DNA of 64,000 bases from Hyperoodon ampullatus (Eukaryota; Chordata; Mammalia; Artiodactyla; Ziphiidae), in contig OX457075.1 of the NCBI GenBank assembly GCA_949752795.1, positions 7,740,001 to 7,804,000 of the forward strand, given 5' to 3'. Positions 12,115-23,080 of the stretch are shown piece after piece; the stretch's first letter is position 1; each line of letters opens with the position of its first letter. The translations under genes were made by a program, and so were the position numbers. The notes beneath the pieces are model-generated. The model had not been told where the DNA came from, did no database searches, and saw only the letters and a program-made list of their open reading frames with translations.

Positions 12115-12650
12115 ATTAGAAAATAATGTGTTTATTGTAGAATTTCAGAAAAACATAAAAGAGTAAAGGAGAATTAAAATTATTAACCTACACTCAGGGA
12201 TAACTGCTGTTAACTTTTGGGTCCATTTCCTTCTAGCCTACTTATCATCTATCTATAAATGTCTTTTTTTTTTGAAAAACAAGACATAAAACTGGAATTC
12301 TGAAAGTTTTTATTCTTTTTTCCTCTTTTATTACAAACACTTTATCATTAAATACTATGAAATGATTATCAATGATTGTGATATGACTGTGTCACAGTTA
12401 AGACAAAAACTATTCTTTGCTTTGGAGTTAGACAGTTTCCAGTTTTTCTTTATTATAATTAGTAGGAAAATTTTTGTATGAAAACCTGTGTTATTTATCT
12501 GTTTTTTTCCTTTTGGGGTATTCATCTTTTTTCCTATTGATTTTTCAAAACCCCTTTATGTATTAAGAGCATCCATCTTCTGACATATCTATGAAAAATA
12601 TATTTCCTGGTGTGTCTTTTAATTTTGCTTAGTATCAGATTTTTAAAGCC
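12115..12650 (-). mobile_element. Old L1 (L1ME-like) 3' region
   Basis: Reverse-complement landmarks: 'atttcagaaaaacataaaag', 'gggataactgctgttaac' and 'ggtccatttccttctagcc'. Highly decayed. Confidence 0.6.
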
Positions 12651-12859
12651 AGAAAGGATCTCTGAGGAATTTAAAGCTAACTCTTTCCTCTTAAAAGCAA
12701 GAAAACTAAAGTCAAAATATTTAAGTGACTTCCAAATGGCTCCTAGACTTGGTCACAGAGCATTCCTAGAACCCAGAACCCTGGGCTCTCGGGGTCCGAA
12801 ACTCACAGTGCTTTCTCCAGCATCACATCAGTACTGATTGTACATGGCTGTTCTTTGCT

Positions 12860-13035
12860 TTCCAATGGCTTAATTTGTGTTGGTTTTGCCTTCCTACCTG
12901 GAGGGCAGGGATGGTCTCTTACGCTTGTTCTCTATCTACCCTATCTGGTGCCCGATACCCTTCCCCTGCTTCCTGCACAAGGCTTAGCACATGGCTAGGA
13001 ATGGAGTGGTTGCTTAATCAATACTTGTTAGTTAA
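12860..13035 (+). mobile_element. L2 LINE 3' end
   Basis: Runs from 'ggagggcagggatggtctc' to 'cacaaggcttagcacatggc' and 'ggttgcttaatcaatacttg', the canonical order of an L2 3' end. Confidence 0.7.
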
Positions 13036-13150
13036 TACACTGTTTATTTTTTATTGAGGTATAGCTGATTTACAATGTTATATTAGTTCCAGGTGTACAA
13101 CATAGTGATTCAATATTTTTATACATTATGCTCCATTTAAAGTTATTATA

Positions 13151-13363
13151 GGGCTTCCCTGGTGGCGCAGTGGTTGAGAGTCCGCCTGCCAATGTAGGGG
13201 ACAAGGGTTCGTGCCCCGGTCCGGGAAGATCCCACGTGCCGCGGAGCGGCTGGGCCCGTGAGCCATGGCCGCTGAGCCTGCGTGTCTGGAGCCTGTGCTC
13301 CGCAACGGGAGAGGCCACAGCAGTGAGAGGCTCGCGTACCGCAAAAAAAAAAAAAAAAAAAAA
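13151..13363 (+). mobile_element. CHR-type SINE
   Basis: Starts with 'gggcttccctggtggcgcag', with pol III A-box-like 'tggcgcagtggtt' at about 13162-13174 and B-box-like 'gggttcgtgcc' near 13205-13215, and ends in an A-run. Target-site duplication 'aaagttattata' occurs at 13139-13150 and again after the tail, inside the L1. Confidence 0.95.
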
Positions 13364-13705
13364 GTTATTATAAAATATTGGCTATATTCCCTGTGCTGTA
13401 CAATGTATCCCTGTAGCTTATTTGTTTTATACATAGTAGTATGTACCTCTTAATCTCATATCATGCCCCTCCCCCATCCCTCTTTCCACTGGTAACCACT
13501 CGTTTGTTCTCGGTATCTGTGAGTCTGTTTCTTTTTTGTTATATTCATTCATTTGTTTTATTTTTTTAGATTACACATATATGTGATAACATACAGTATT
13601 TGTCTTTCCCTGTCTGACATATTTCACTAAGCAATACCCTTTAGGTCCATCCACATTGTTGCAAATGGCAAAATTTCATTCTTTTTTATGGCTGAGTAAT
13701 ATTCC

Positions 13706-13708
<3 letters not shown>

Positions 13709-13749
<41 letters not shown>
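13709..13749. repeat. (TG)n microsatellite
   Basis: About 20 TG units at the L1 position where sister copies read 'ccattgtatatatgtacc'. It therefore grew from L1 sequence. Confidence 0.95.
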
Positions 13750-13750
<1 letters not shown>

Positions 13751-14098
13751 CACAACTTCTTTATCATTCACCTGTTGATGGACACTTAGGTTGCTTCCAT
13801 ATCTCTGCTATTGTAAATAATGCTGCTATGAACATTGGGGTGCATGTATGTTTTCGAATGAGTGTTTACTTTTCTTTAAATATATACCCAGGAGTGGGAT
13901 TGCTGGATCATATGGTAGTTCTGTTTGTAGTTTTTGAGGACCCTCCATACTGTTTTCCATAGTAGCTGCACAAATTTACATTCCTATCAGCAGTGTATGA
14001 GGGTTTCCTTTTCTCCAGATCCTCACCAACATTTGTTATTTGTAGGCTTTTTGATGATAGCCATTCTGACAGGTGTGAGGTGATATATCATTGTGGCT

Positions 14099-14303
14099 TT
14101 TTTTTTTTTTTGCGCTACGCGGGCCTCTCACTGTTGTGTCCCCTCCCGTTGTGGAGCACAGGCTCTGGATGCGCAGACTCAGCAGCCATGGCTCACGGGC
14201 CCAGCCGCTCCGCGGCATGCGGGATCTTCCCGGACTGGGGCACGAACCCGTGTCCCCTGCATCGGCAGGCGGACTCTCAACCACTGCGCCACCAGGGAAG
14301 CCC
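14099..14303 (-). mobile_element. CHR-type SINE at an L1 breakpoint
   Basis: Standard reverse-complement CHR body. I find no convincing target-site duplication. The L1 on its left ends at 'cattgtggcttt', while the L1 on its right (14304) resumes several hundred bp earlier in L1 coordinates. It therefore marks a junction rather than a simple insertion. Confidence 0.9.
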
Positions 14304-14402
14304 CTTTGTTTCATTTTTTATGCCCGAATGATATTCTATGGTATAAATATGCCAGTGTTTGTTTATCCATTTTTCTGTTGATGGACATTTGGGTTGTTTC
14401 CA
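14304..14402 (-). mobile_element. Small L1 fragment
   Basis: 'gatattctatggtataaa' to 'gatggacatttgggttgttt' matches L1 ORF2 reverse complement and overlaps, in element coordinates, the L1 piece at 13670-13800. It is a second copy and not a continuation. Confidence 0.75.
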
Positions 14403-15414
14403 CACAGCCTGGGATTTGAGGGCCAGAAGCCCTCAGATGATCCTAAAACCAACCCTATATCAACTCTACCCCAATCTGTGTCTGAAACTGCTTTTCTCCA
14501 TGGGAGGCTCAGGGACCTCTTTTGGCTTTTAAAGTGACTCCAGATGGAGATTCCGAGTCACAGATCTGTGGATCCAGGGGAGGAGCGCGCTTTTGGGGAT
14601 TCCGAGGCCCTGGTGCGGTGGCTGTGGTGACAGGGTGGAGACGCCCCTCCACTCCCCGCGGGCAGGACTGGGGCTGCCTGCAATCATCTCTCTCCTCCAC
14701 TTCCTTAACAGCTTCAATTAGCCCAGGAGCCAGCGATGCTTCATCCACTGCCTGGATCGGCAGCAAAATTAAGCCGTCACGTTTATGAACTGCCCGGCGA
14801 GCTCTGGGAGGAACCCTGCATATTTTATATTTAATAACTTGCCGCTCGTTTTTATTTATAATATTAATAATGATTTGGGGGAGCTGCTCTGGGAGAGAGC
14901 AGGAGGGAGAGAGAGAGAGACATGGTGACTTCGACACAGAGAGATGGCAGGGCTTGTGACAAAGTGGAGACCGCTCTTACCTCTGTCATCACCCGCCCCT
15001 GACCCGCCCTGCCCCACAGCGGTGACGGGCAGCCCTCCAGTGACAGGCAGCAGGGACTTTTCTGGCCTCACAGAAAATGCTCTCTGTCTGGAGCCTAATG
15101 ACCAGGAGCCAGCGAGGCATCCTGTGTGTGCGGGCAGCCTCTCTGGGCCCACTCTTACTGTGTCCATCCTCTGACGTGGCAAGTGGGGTCCAGGGGCCCC
15201 GTGGGCTTTAGGGGGGCCAGTCCACAGAGTGGGGCTCCCCCTCTCCACCCTCAGGTCTGCCTCACTAGCTTCCCCTATGACCTGTCCATGGGTGGATCAG
15301 ACTGGGCGAAGGAAGTGAGGAAGTGGGTTCCCCACTGGCTCCAGGAAATATTTCATAGTGTACCTGCATCATTGGAGAGCCCCTTAGCATCATGAGTGTT
15401 TTAGCGACTCCTAA
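14403..15414. other. Unique DNA with a candidate conserved element
   Basis: Moderately GC-rich, with CpG-containing text around 14580-14670. The part 14700-14900 has an AT-rich island ('atattttatatttaataac', 'taatattaataatgatttg') in a GC-rich setting, with no repeat signature. A short GA run is at 14907-14922. No coding evidence. Confidence 0.4.
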
Positions 15415-15415
15415 T

Positions 15416-15712
15416 TTTTGGTTAACTTTTTATTTTATACTGGAGTATAGCCGATGAACAATGCTGTGGTAGTTTCAGGTGCACAGCAAAGCGACTCAGC
15501 CATACATATACATGTATCCATTCTCCCCCAGACTCCCCTCCCATCCAGGCTGCCACACAACATTGAGCAGAGTTCCCTGTGCTCTACATTAGGTCCTTGT
15601 TGGTTATCCTTTTTAAATATAGCAGTGTGTACATGTCAATCCCAAACTCCCTGACTATCCCTTCCCCGCATGCTTCCCCCCTGGTAACCATAAGTTTGTT
15701 CTCTAAGTCAGT
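15416..15712 (-). mobile_element. L1 3' UTR fragment
   Basis: 'ttttatactggagtatagcc' through 'gagttccctgtgctctac' to 'ggtaaccataagtttgttct': a 5'-truncated minus-strand copy of about 300 bp. Confidence 0.9.
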
Positions 15713-15714
15713 GA

Positions 15715-15800
15715 AGGGACTCTTCGTTTGGATGTAAGGAAACTAAGGTCCAGAGGGGCCAAGTGACTTTCCCAGGTCACCAGCTGGTTGGCGGTGGCAC
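15715..15800 (-). mobile_element. MIR SINE fragment
   Basis: 'ggaaactaaggtccagaggg' followed by 'ccaggtcaccagctgg' is the reverse-complement MIR core. Confidence 0.6.
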
Positions 15801-15874
15801 ACAGGGGCGTGGGAAGGGCATCCGATTTCCTGTTTTGGGTTGGGTAGTGGGGAGGCTGGGCATATCAGGTCACC

Positions 15875-16070
15875 CCGCCTGGGTTCAGGGCTCAGCTCCG
15901 CCCCTGACTACCCGTGGGTACTTGGGCAAGTTCTCTGGCTCCTGGGTCTCAGTATGTGTCTCCATAACCCAGGAATAATCAGAATGTCCATCTCACGGGA
16001 TTGCTGGGAGATTTTCTCAAGATCACATTCGTGAAAGTACTTTGTAAACTATAAATCACTGCACATATAT
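15875..16070 (+). mobile_element. MIR SINE
   Basis: 'gcccctgactacccgtgg', 'cttgggcaagttctctggc' and 'gggattgctgggagatt' follow the MIR order. Confidence 0.65.
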
Positions 16071-16214
16071 TTATCCATCACCTGCTGCTGGGAAGGCCCT
16101 CTGGCTTGTGGCATAGCTGGGTGGACTTCAGGGCAGGGCTTTACAACTGTTTTTGGGGAAAGAGCTAACTGGTAACTGTCTTAGACTTGGCGTGTCTTCT
16201 GGTTTCTGTTGAAA

Positions 16215-16525
16215 CTACAACTGGGCCTCCTTATCCACTGGGTTCTGCATCCTCAGAGATGGAAAATATTTGGAAAAAAGATTCCAGAAAGCTCCAAAAA
16301 GCAAAACTTGAATTCGTCACACACAGGCAGCTATTTATGTAGCATTTACATCGTACCAGGTATTATAAATAATCTAGAGATGATTTAAAGTATACGGGAG
16401 GCTGTGTGTAGGTTCTATGCAAATTCTACACCATTTTATATAAAGGAGTCAAGCATCTGTGGATTTTAGTATCTGAGGGGGTCCTGGAACAAGTCCCTCT
16501 TGGACACTGTACTCCCGTCTGCAGT
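16215..16525 (+). mobile_element. TcMar-Tigger/MER2-like DNA transposon remnant
   Basis: The left end 'cctccttatccactgggttc' and the right end 'gtatctgagggggtcctgg' are imperfect inverted partners. Between them is 'taatctagagatgatttaaagt', typical of non-autonomous Tigger relatives. No transposase remains. Confidence 0.6.
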
Positions 16526-16529
16526 TGTA

Positions 16530-16655
16530 GCTGAAAGCAGCCTTTGACAATACATAATTCCATGGGCGTGGCTGTGTTCTAATGGAATTTATTTACAGAC
16601 ACAGGCTGTGGCCGGATTTGTCCTGCAGGCCGTTTGTCCACTTCTGCTCCCAAGC
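16530..16655 (-). mobile_element. MER5A-like hAT-Charlie fragment
   Basis: In reverse complement it reads 'gtaaataaattccattagaa' then 'cacagccacgcccatgg', matching the MER5A middle section. Another copy is at 38090-38315 in the other orientation. Confidence 0.7.
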
Positions 16656-16659
16656 AGCA

Positions 16660-17740
16660 TGTTCCTGGGGCTGAAAGCACTGCTTCTGAGAATGCAGGGC
16701 TGTCTGGTGGGAGGGTTCCCCTGAGACACATTCACTGCACCACAGCCTGGTTGCTTCACAAGGAGGTTTTTTTTCCCTGCAAATGTTCCCTACCAAGAAT
16801 ATAGTATTAAAAGCTCCATTACCCATGGCCTCCTGTGGGCCCCTCTAGAGGGAACTGACCAGGCTTGGTCTCTGAGCTCCAGGAGCCTGGCTCCACTTGT
16901 GTTTAGGAGAGGAAATTAATTGTATTCACCCCCCGCTGCTTCCATTGTTGACAATTAAGGTAACACCTCTGCACCAAAGATTTTGTGGTTAAAAAGCTCA
17001 CCCAACTTTCTCCCATAGCTGGCTCTTTCTGGAGGGTTTCCATTGCCACCGTCCTGGAGGATAAAATGGGGCAAAGGGAGAGGGAGGAGAACGCAGAAAA
17101 TGCTAGAGATGGGAGGAGGCTGAACGGGGCAGGACAGGGAATCGTTCACTTTTACTGTTCCCTCGTCACTTACAGGCTTTGAGCTTGGTGTCACCCAGAC
17201 ATCAGATCTAATCTTTCCCACCACCTTACAAGGTGGATTATGCCATCTTGCAGGTGGAGACCCAGATAGGCTGTTTATTGCCAACGGGAGTGAGAGGTGG
17301 GTCCAGTTTCAGTCCGGTTCTGTCTGATTTCCAAGCTCATCATCTTCCCACTACACCTCACTGCCAGACACAGTTATTGGGTCTGCGGAGCTCAGCAGAA
17401 ATGCCTTCACCTGCTGCGGGCACACCTCTTCCTCCAGGGCAAACATGAAGACAGCGGAGTGGAAGAGTTGGGGAAGCATGGGCTGAAAACCAGGAATCTG
17501 CATCAGAGCTCTCCTCCTGAATCTCCACTTGACCTTGGGCAAGTCACAGCTGCTTGGCTGGCCTGGGTTTCCTCATCTGGGCACTGAGCTAGTCTTGACG
17601 GCACCTTCCAGCCCTGTGATTCTCAGAGCTTTTCTGCAAAGAGCCTGTGGTGGCCAATTCGTTCTGCTTCTCCCCCCGTCTGGCTGCTCAGTAGGAGGGA
17701 GGGAGGGAGCAAAAAAGCAAGGTCAATCAATTCCAGCCAA
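16660..17740. other. Unique DNA with MIR fragments
   Basis: MIR-like pieces are at about 17205-17285 (minus) and 17430-17615 (plus, with 'gaccttgggcaagtcacagc'). The block 16905-17040 is non-repetitive, with 'ccattgttgacaattaagg', and has the look of a conserved regulatory element. No exon was identified. Confidence 0.4.
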
Positions 17741-18460
17741 GACCGAAGCCTAAGAGATGGGGCGTGGCGTACTGAAAGATGATGGCTGGCAAAAATCATT
17801 AGAAGCATCTTTCAACAATCTATATGCCGTTATTGATCTGCTTATAGATCATCTTCCTCCATTCCTCCCGCTCCTTTTTTTCCCCCCAAGATCTTCTGGA
17901 TCAATACAGCAAGTGCATTGAGACTGTAGCAACACATTTAAAACCTTATAAAAGGTTATTTAGTTGCTAACAGTGCAGTGGTTTCTGCAAAGCCTGCCAA
18001 AAGGTTACAGCTTTTTGGGGATCATAAATTACAGACGACATGAAAAAAGTAAGTGCGGTTTTCTTTATTGTCTGGATGATGGATGGACTCCTGAACAGGG
18101 CAGAAAATACATCATATCACCTTTAATGGGCGTGCATTTCTGCAGTCATAACTCACAATTTTGAAATAGAAAATGGTGAAATATGGTGTTGTATATTCCA
18201 CTTGTGACATATTTATGAGTCCTTGCCTTCTTATAAATACAGTGATTGCTATTTCAAAGCACCACGTCAGGTATGAGCTGAGCGCAAACAGCTGGCACGG
18301 CTGAAAAATTATAGCCAGAGTGGACGTTTTCAAAAACTCTCTCTCGCAACAGTAAATTTACAGTGTTTGCACTAACTGTTATTAAAACCAAATCCATATC
18401 TTGGCAACAGGAATCCATTGCTCAGTAACAGCTGGAGTGACAGTGTGTCCCGACAGCTGG
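17741..18460. other. Candidate conserved non-coding block
   Basis: Repeat-free sequence of about 700 bp with AT-rich homeodomain-like words ('gccgttattgatctgcttat', 'gaaatagaaaatggtgaaat', 'gtgacatatttatgag') and low simple-sequence content. Reading frames are short. I infer a regulatory or other constrained element from texture only. Alignment to other mammals would decide it. Confidence 0.35.
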
Positions 18461-19139
18461 GGTGAGCTCTGAACTTGGCCGCGGTGCACACCCAGGAGGA
18501 AAGACCCACACCAGGGAGCTCCAGGGAGCTGGTGTCTGGAAGCCAGGCCGGGTGGGGAGCCCTCACCGGGCCTGCCTCTGTCTCCTGTCTGACCACTGCA
18601 TCTAGGCTGCTTCCAGCTCTTCTCCTGGCCTGGCCACGATCCTCTCCTGATAGTTTTCTGTCTAGATCTTTGAGCCACTCAGCCATACTCCTTCCCTGCT
18701 CCCTCCTTTCCACCCCAGTGAGTCATTCTAGCATCTGAAGAGGGAAGTAATGGAGCCAAAACCAGGGACAGAGCCTGTGCACAGCCTGGAGAGGAAAGAC
18801 AAAGGGCAGAGTCCATCCAGGCAGGCTTGTGTTGGGGAGATAGGGTTGGAGGGGCAATTAGGCTGTGGATTAAAAAAAACCAAAAACACAGGATATAAAA
18901 GGCCAGATGGTCTATGCAATAATAATAATTTTCAATTCAACCAAAACATTGTCAAGCCCTGATTATGAGCTAGGCATAATTTTAAGGGATGAAAATAGAA
19001 AAAAAATGAATAACGCATCATTTTTACTCTCAAGGAGCTTACAGTCTACAGACTGCCCGAGACTCAGCTAATAATACTACACATGTTTCTAAATTCTTTT
19101 CTTCCCTAGTATTTTATTTGGCTGTTTTAACAACTAAAG
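18461..19139. other. Unique DNA
   Basis: Non-repetitive GC-rich sequence to about 18900, then a short old-repeat piece at 18945-19080 ('tcaaggagcttacagtctac'). No gene recognised. Confidence 0.4.
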
Positions 19140-20190
19140 AAAACACACAGTAACATGGGTGAAACTTCAGATATGAGGTTAAATGAAAGGCGACAGACAC
19201 AAAAAGACACATATTCTAGGATTCAACTTGTATGAAGTTTAAAAGCAGGCAAAACTGGACTGACAAGGGCTTAATTTCCTAAAGATACAAACAGCTCATA
19301 CAACTCAATAACAACAAAAACAAATAACCCAATCAAAAAAATGAGTAGAAGACCTAAATAGACATTCCTCCAAAGAAGACCTACAGATGGCCAACAAGCA
19401 CGTGAAAAGATGCTCAACATCGCTAATTATTAGAGAAATACAAATCAAAACCATAATGAGGTACCACTGCACATTGGTCAGAATGGCCATCATCAAAAAG
19501 TCTACAAACAATATATCCTGGAGAGGGTGTGGAGAAAAGGGAACCCTCCTACACTGTTAGGGGGAATTTAAATTGGTGCAGCCACCGTGGAAAACAGTAT
19601 GGAAGTGCCTCAAAAAACTAAAAATAGAGCTACCATATGATTCTGCAATCCCATTCCTGGGCATATATCTGGAAAATATGAAAATTCTAATTCAAAAAGG
19701 TACATGCATACAATGTTCATAGCAGCACTATTTACAATAGCCAAGACATGGAAGCAACCTGAATGTCCATTGACAGATGAATGGGTAAAGAAGATGTGGT
19801 ACATATTTACAATGGAGTATTACTCAGCCATAAAAAAGAATGAAATAATGCCATTTGCAGCAACATGGATGGACCTAGAGGTTATCATACTAAGTAAAGT
19901 AAGTCAGACAGAAAGACAAATGTCATATGATATCACTCATATGTGGAATCTAAAAAATAATATGAATGAACTTATTTACAAAACAGAAACAGACTCACAG
20001 ACATAGAAAACAAACTTATGGTTACCAAATAGGAAAGGAGGGATAAATTGGGAATTTGGAATTAGCAGATACAAACTACTATATATAAAATAGATAAACA
20101 ACAAGGTCCTACTGTATAGCACAGGGAGCTATACTTAGTGTCTTGTAATAAACTATACTGGAAAAGAATATGAAAAGGAATACTACATAC
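19140..20190 (+). mobile_element. Sense-strand L1: ORF2 C-terminal remnant and 3' UTR
   Basis: An older L1 piece at about 19140-19262 is followed by a younger 5'-truncated L1. Landmarks in order: 'gacctaaatagacattcctcc', 'gatgctcaacatcgctaatt', 'ctatttacaatagccaagac' and 'gactcacagacatagaaaac'. It ends in 3' UTR text 'caacaaggtcctactgtata' and stops near 20185 without the usual terminal 'ctgaatcactttgctgtac'. The longest frame (19704-20006) is an ORF2 tail fragment. It is one of only three sense-strand L1 pieces in the window. Confidence 0.9.
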
Positions 20191-21755
20191 ACACTCTCCC
20201 TGGGATCCTGCACATAAGGACCAGTGAGGGTCTGCACTGTACCAAATAACTGAGTTGGGAGACCCCTGCTTCTCCTGGGACCTCACAGCTGCCCTCAGTC
20301 GCTGCCTTGAACTTGGGGTCTCCGGAGAATGGGGCTTGAAACCCAACGGTCCAGTGATTTCCAGCTCTGGCTTTGCAATCTGTTCAGAACCTTTCCATGA
20401 ATATCAAGGGGTGGGCGTAAAGTTCACACGTAAAAATTGGGACCAGTGGTCTCTACTCATCTATTCATTCTTTCTTTCACCGTTTGCTAAGGTCCTTCTG
20501 TTTGCTGGAAGGACGGATTTGCTACGTGCAGGGGGCTTGGGATGAACGGTGACAATGATGTGGTAACTGTGCTCTGGAATTTGCAGATGGGGAGGGGGCC
20601 TCTCTGTCTAAGCGGGCAGCACGGACAGATGAATTCTGCTGGGATGCGGGGGAAGAGAGTTTCACTGAGGGGGCGGTGTTGGCACTGGGTCTTGAAGGGC
20701 GACTACAAGTTCACCAGGAAGAGAACTTGAGGTGAAGGGAAGAGAGGAGCGGAGTCCAGGGTGCCAGGAGCATGGTTTGCAGGGCAAGGATGGAGTGAAG
20801 AGGATGGAGGAGGTTAAATGTCACCCCAGGGATCAGGCTTTACCCTGTCAGTGAAAGAAGTCCTAGCAAGCTTTGCACGGGCGCCTGAGGTAGTCAGATC
20901 TGTGTTCGAGACACTGCCTCTGCAATGCTTCGAAGCATGCTGTGGAGGGAGGGCGGTCTGATGCTGGGTAAACAGCTGACTCCATCAGGGACTCCTGAGT
21001 GGGAGGCGCCATGGGTCACGCTGATCCCTGAGTGGACTGCAAGCTCTCAGACCATAGAATCCAGCATCGAAGAATAACCAAATAACACCCACTATTCACT
21101 AAGGTTGAGAACTACTTAGAGTTTCAATCCAATGTTCTCACCCATCTGTTTTTTTTTTTTCAAGGATGGGGTGCTAGTTTTTGTGTGTGTGATTTTAATA
21201 GAAATATCTGTTCAATCATGAAAGAAATACATGCTTCTTGTAAAAAAAAAAAAAGAAATCAAACAACGTAGACAAGAATAAGTTCAAGACGGACCAGAGG
21301 CCACTTTGGCTTTAGTATTCTGCCCAGATCTGATATTTGGCCACAGTTTTGGGCTTTGCCTTTGGAGGGACAGACAGTTGGGACCGACTTCAACATCATT
21401 TCTGGCCTCACTGAACCTGTGTGTGATGAACGGTTGTGTGACTGCATCATATGTAGTCATGATGACAGCAGTGATATGAACAAGGTGTGGCATTCAGACT
21501 TACTAATAGTTAAACATTGATTTTGAAACAAAGGCAAGCCCTCTAGATGTAACTTGGGGTGGGAATCTCTTTTGTGCTTTATATGTCAGAAACTTATCAA
21601 TCAGTGGAAGTAAAAATGTGCATTTATTATTGCAGGAGTGAAGTGCTGCACTAACTATGTGTGTTACTTTTATGCACAAAAATTACCAACTTTCAAATAG
21701 ATAAATAAATAGGGGGAATAGCGGCTACTTAATATGAATGACAGGAGAGAATATG
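20191..21755. other. Unique DNA with one unclassified old repeat
   Basis: 20455-20900 resembles the repeat at 9315-10130 ('ggtcttgaagggcgactac', 'ggtttgcagggcaaggatgg'). The remainder is non-repetitive. An A-run occurs at 21241-21254. Confidence 0.4.
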
Positions 21756-21992
21756 CTAGCTGATAGCGAACATGCCGCAAACTACAGAGCCCACGTGCCC
21801 TGGAACTTGCGCGCCACAACCAGAGAGAGCAAACCTGCACACCACAGCTAGAGAGAGCTCTGGGTGCCACAATGAAGATCCTGCGCCACAGTGAAAGATC
21901 CCACGTGCCTCAATGAAGACCCCGTGTGCCGCAACTAAGACCTGACGCAGCCAAAAAAATAAATAAAATAAAATAAAATAAATAAATATTTT
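21756..21992 (+). mobile_element. Partial long-form CHR SINE
   Basis: Only the 3' half of the long element is present: 'gcgccacaaccagagagag' through 'gtgccgcaactaagacctg' and 'acgcagccaaaaaaataaat', ending in an (AAAAT)n tail. The tRNA-like head is missing, so pol III promoter boxes are absent. Confidence 0.8.
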
Positions 21993-22104
21993 AAAATTGC
22001 AATAATAAAGCTTTAGCATAAAAGTGTGTGTTGGTTTTAGCGTGCTCGTTGGCTGAATTTAAACATTTGACCACTTGGCATTCAGGTGTAATGTACTTCT
22101 GAAT

Positions 22105-22790
22105 ATAAGGCACCTCTAGATGTAAACTGAATTTTTTTTCTCTCCTTCATCCTTAGTCTCTTCCTTGGAGGTAACCCCTGAGTCTAGCATATTTTCTTTC
22201 AAACTTTTGAAATGTAGCTATAAAATATTTATAGTTTTTCCTCACCACAATGGGATTGTACCAGGGTGCTGTCCAACAATTTGCTATTTGCCACTCAATA
22301 ATTTAATACAAACTTCTTTCCACAAGACTCCATATAGCTCTATTTTATGTTTTGTAATGGCTGCTTCTATTTCAGTATATGGGTGTGGCATTATTTATGT
22401 AACCAATCTCCAGTGAAAGAACATTTAGGCTATTTCCAATTTTTATCCTTTGTAAGGAATGTGGCAGTAAACATTTTTGTACAGTTTTTTTGGGGTAAGT
22501 ACTAATTATTTCCTTTATATATAAGTATGTATGCATATCTATAATTTTTGGTAGTTCTCGCCATATTGTCTTCTAGAAATATTGTAACAATTAATATTTC
22601 CACCCACGATGTTTATATATAATAAGCCTGTTTCCCTTGCCAACACTGAGTGTCATCTGCCTTTTGAATCTCTGCCAATGTGCTCTCTGAAAAATGGTCT
22701 CTTGATATTTTAATATGCATCTTTTATTATTAGCGAGGTTGAACATCTTTCTATATGTCATCACGTTGATTACTTTTAGTCACAGAGGAA
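22105..22790 (-). mobile_element. Old L1 fragment
   Basis: Reverse-complement ORF2/3' region in decayed form: 'gaacatttaggctatttcc', 'gcagtaaacatttttgtac', 'tggtagttctcgccatattg' and 'cgaggttgaacatctttc'. Confidence 0.65.
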
Positions 22791-22879
22791 ATGATATCAT
22801 CTTAAGTGAAGGAGAAAATATCAATATATGGGTGGATATTCTAGTTTTAGATGCTTATATGTGAATGGAACACATTATA

Positions 22880-23080
22880 TTTCAGCATCTCTTTAGAGGG
22901 ATCAAATCATTTTCACTTCCTAATATCCGTTAATCCTCACAATAACCCTGTGATGGATTTACAGGTGTGAAAGGATGGGGCTTTGAGAGGTCAGCTGATT
23001 GGCTTCCGACCTCATGAGTAAAAAAGTGAATCTGGGGTTTGAAGCTCCATTTCTACGTCCCAATCGGTCTTCATTCTACT
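22880..23080 (-). mobile_element. MIR SINE
   Basis: 'taatcctcacaataaccctg' then 'gaatctggggtttgaagctc': the reverse-complement MIR pattern. Confidence 0.65.

Larger units (their letters stand above)
13042..14098 (-). mobile_element. L1 3' end and ORF2 remnant
   Basis: The 3' UTR begins at the T-rich 'tttattgaggtatagctgat' and continues through 'ggtaaccactcgtttgttctc' to ORF2-derived 'ggctgagtaatattccactg' and 'gatagccattctgacagg'. It is interrupted by a CHR SINE at 13151-13363, and a TG microsatellite replaces the usual 'tatatatgt' motif at 13709-13749. It stops at the CHR SINE at 14099. Confidence 0.9.

Noticed and set aside
13151..13230. tRNA gene in the SINE heads
   Set aside because: A- and B-box-like motifs are present, but there is no complete cloverleaf. 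These are tRNA-derived SINE promoters repeated across the window.
19704..20006. 100-codon frame with L1-like peptide; similar at 44234-44476 and 60194-60532
   Set aside because: These are L1 ORF2 C-terminal remnants, truncated and not independent genes.
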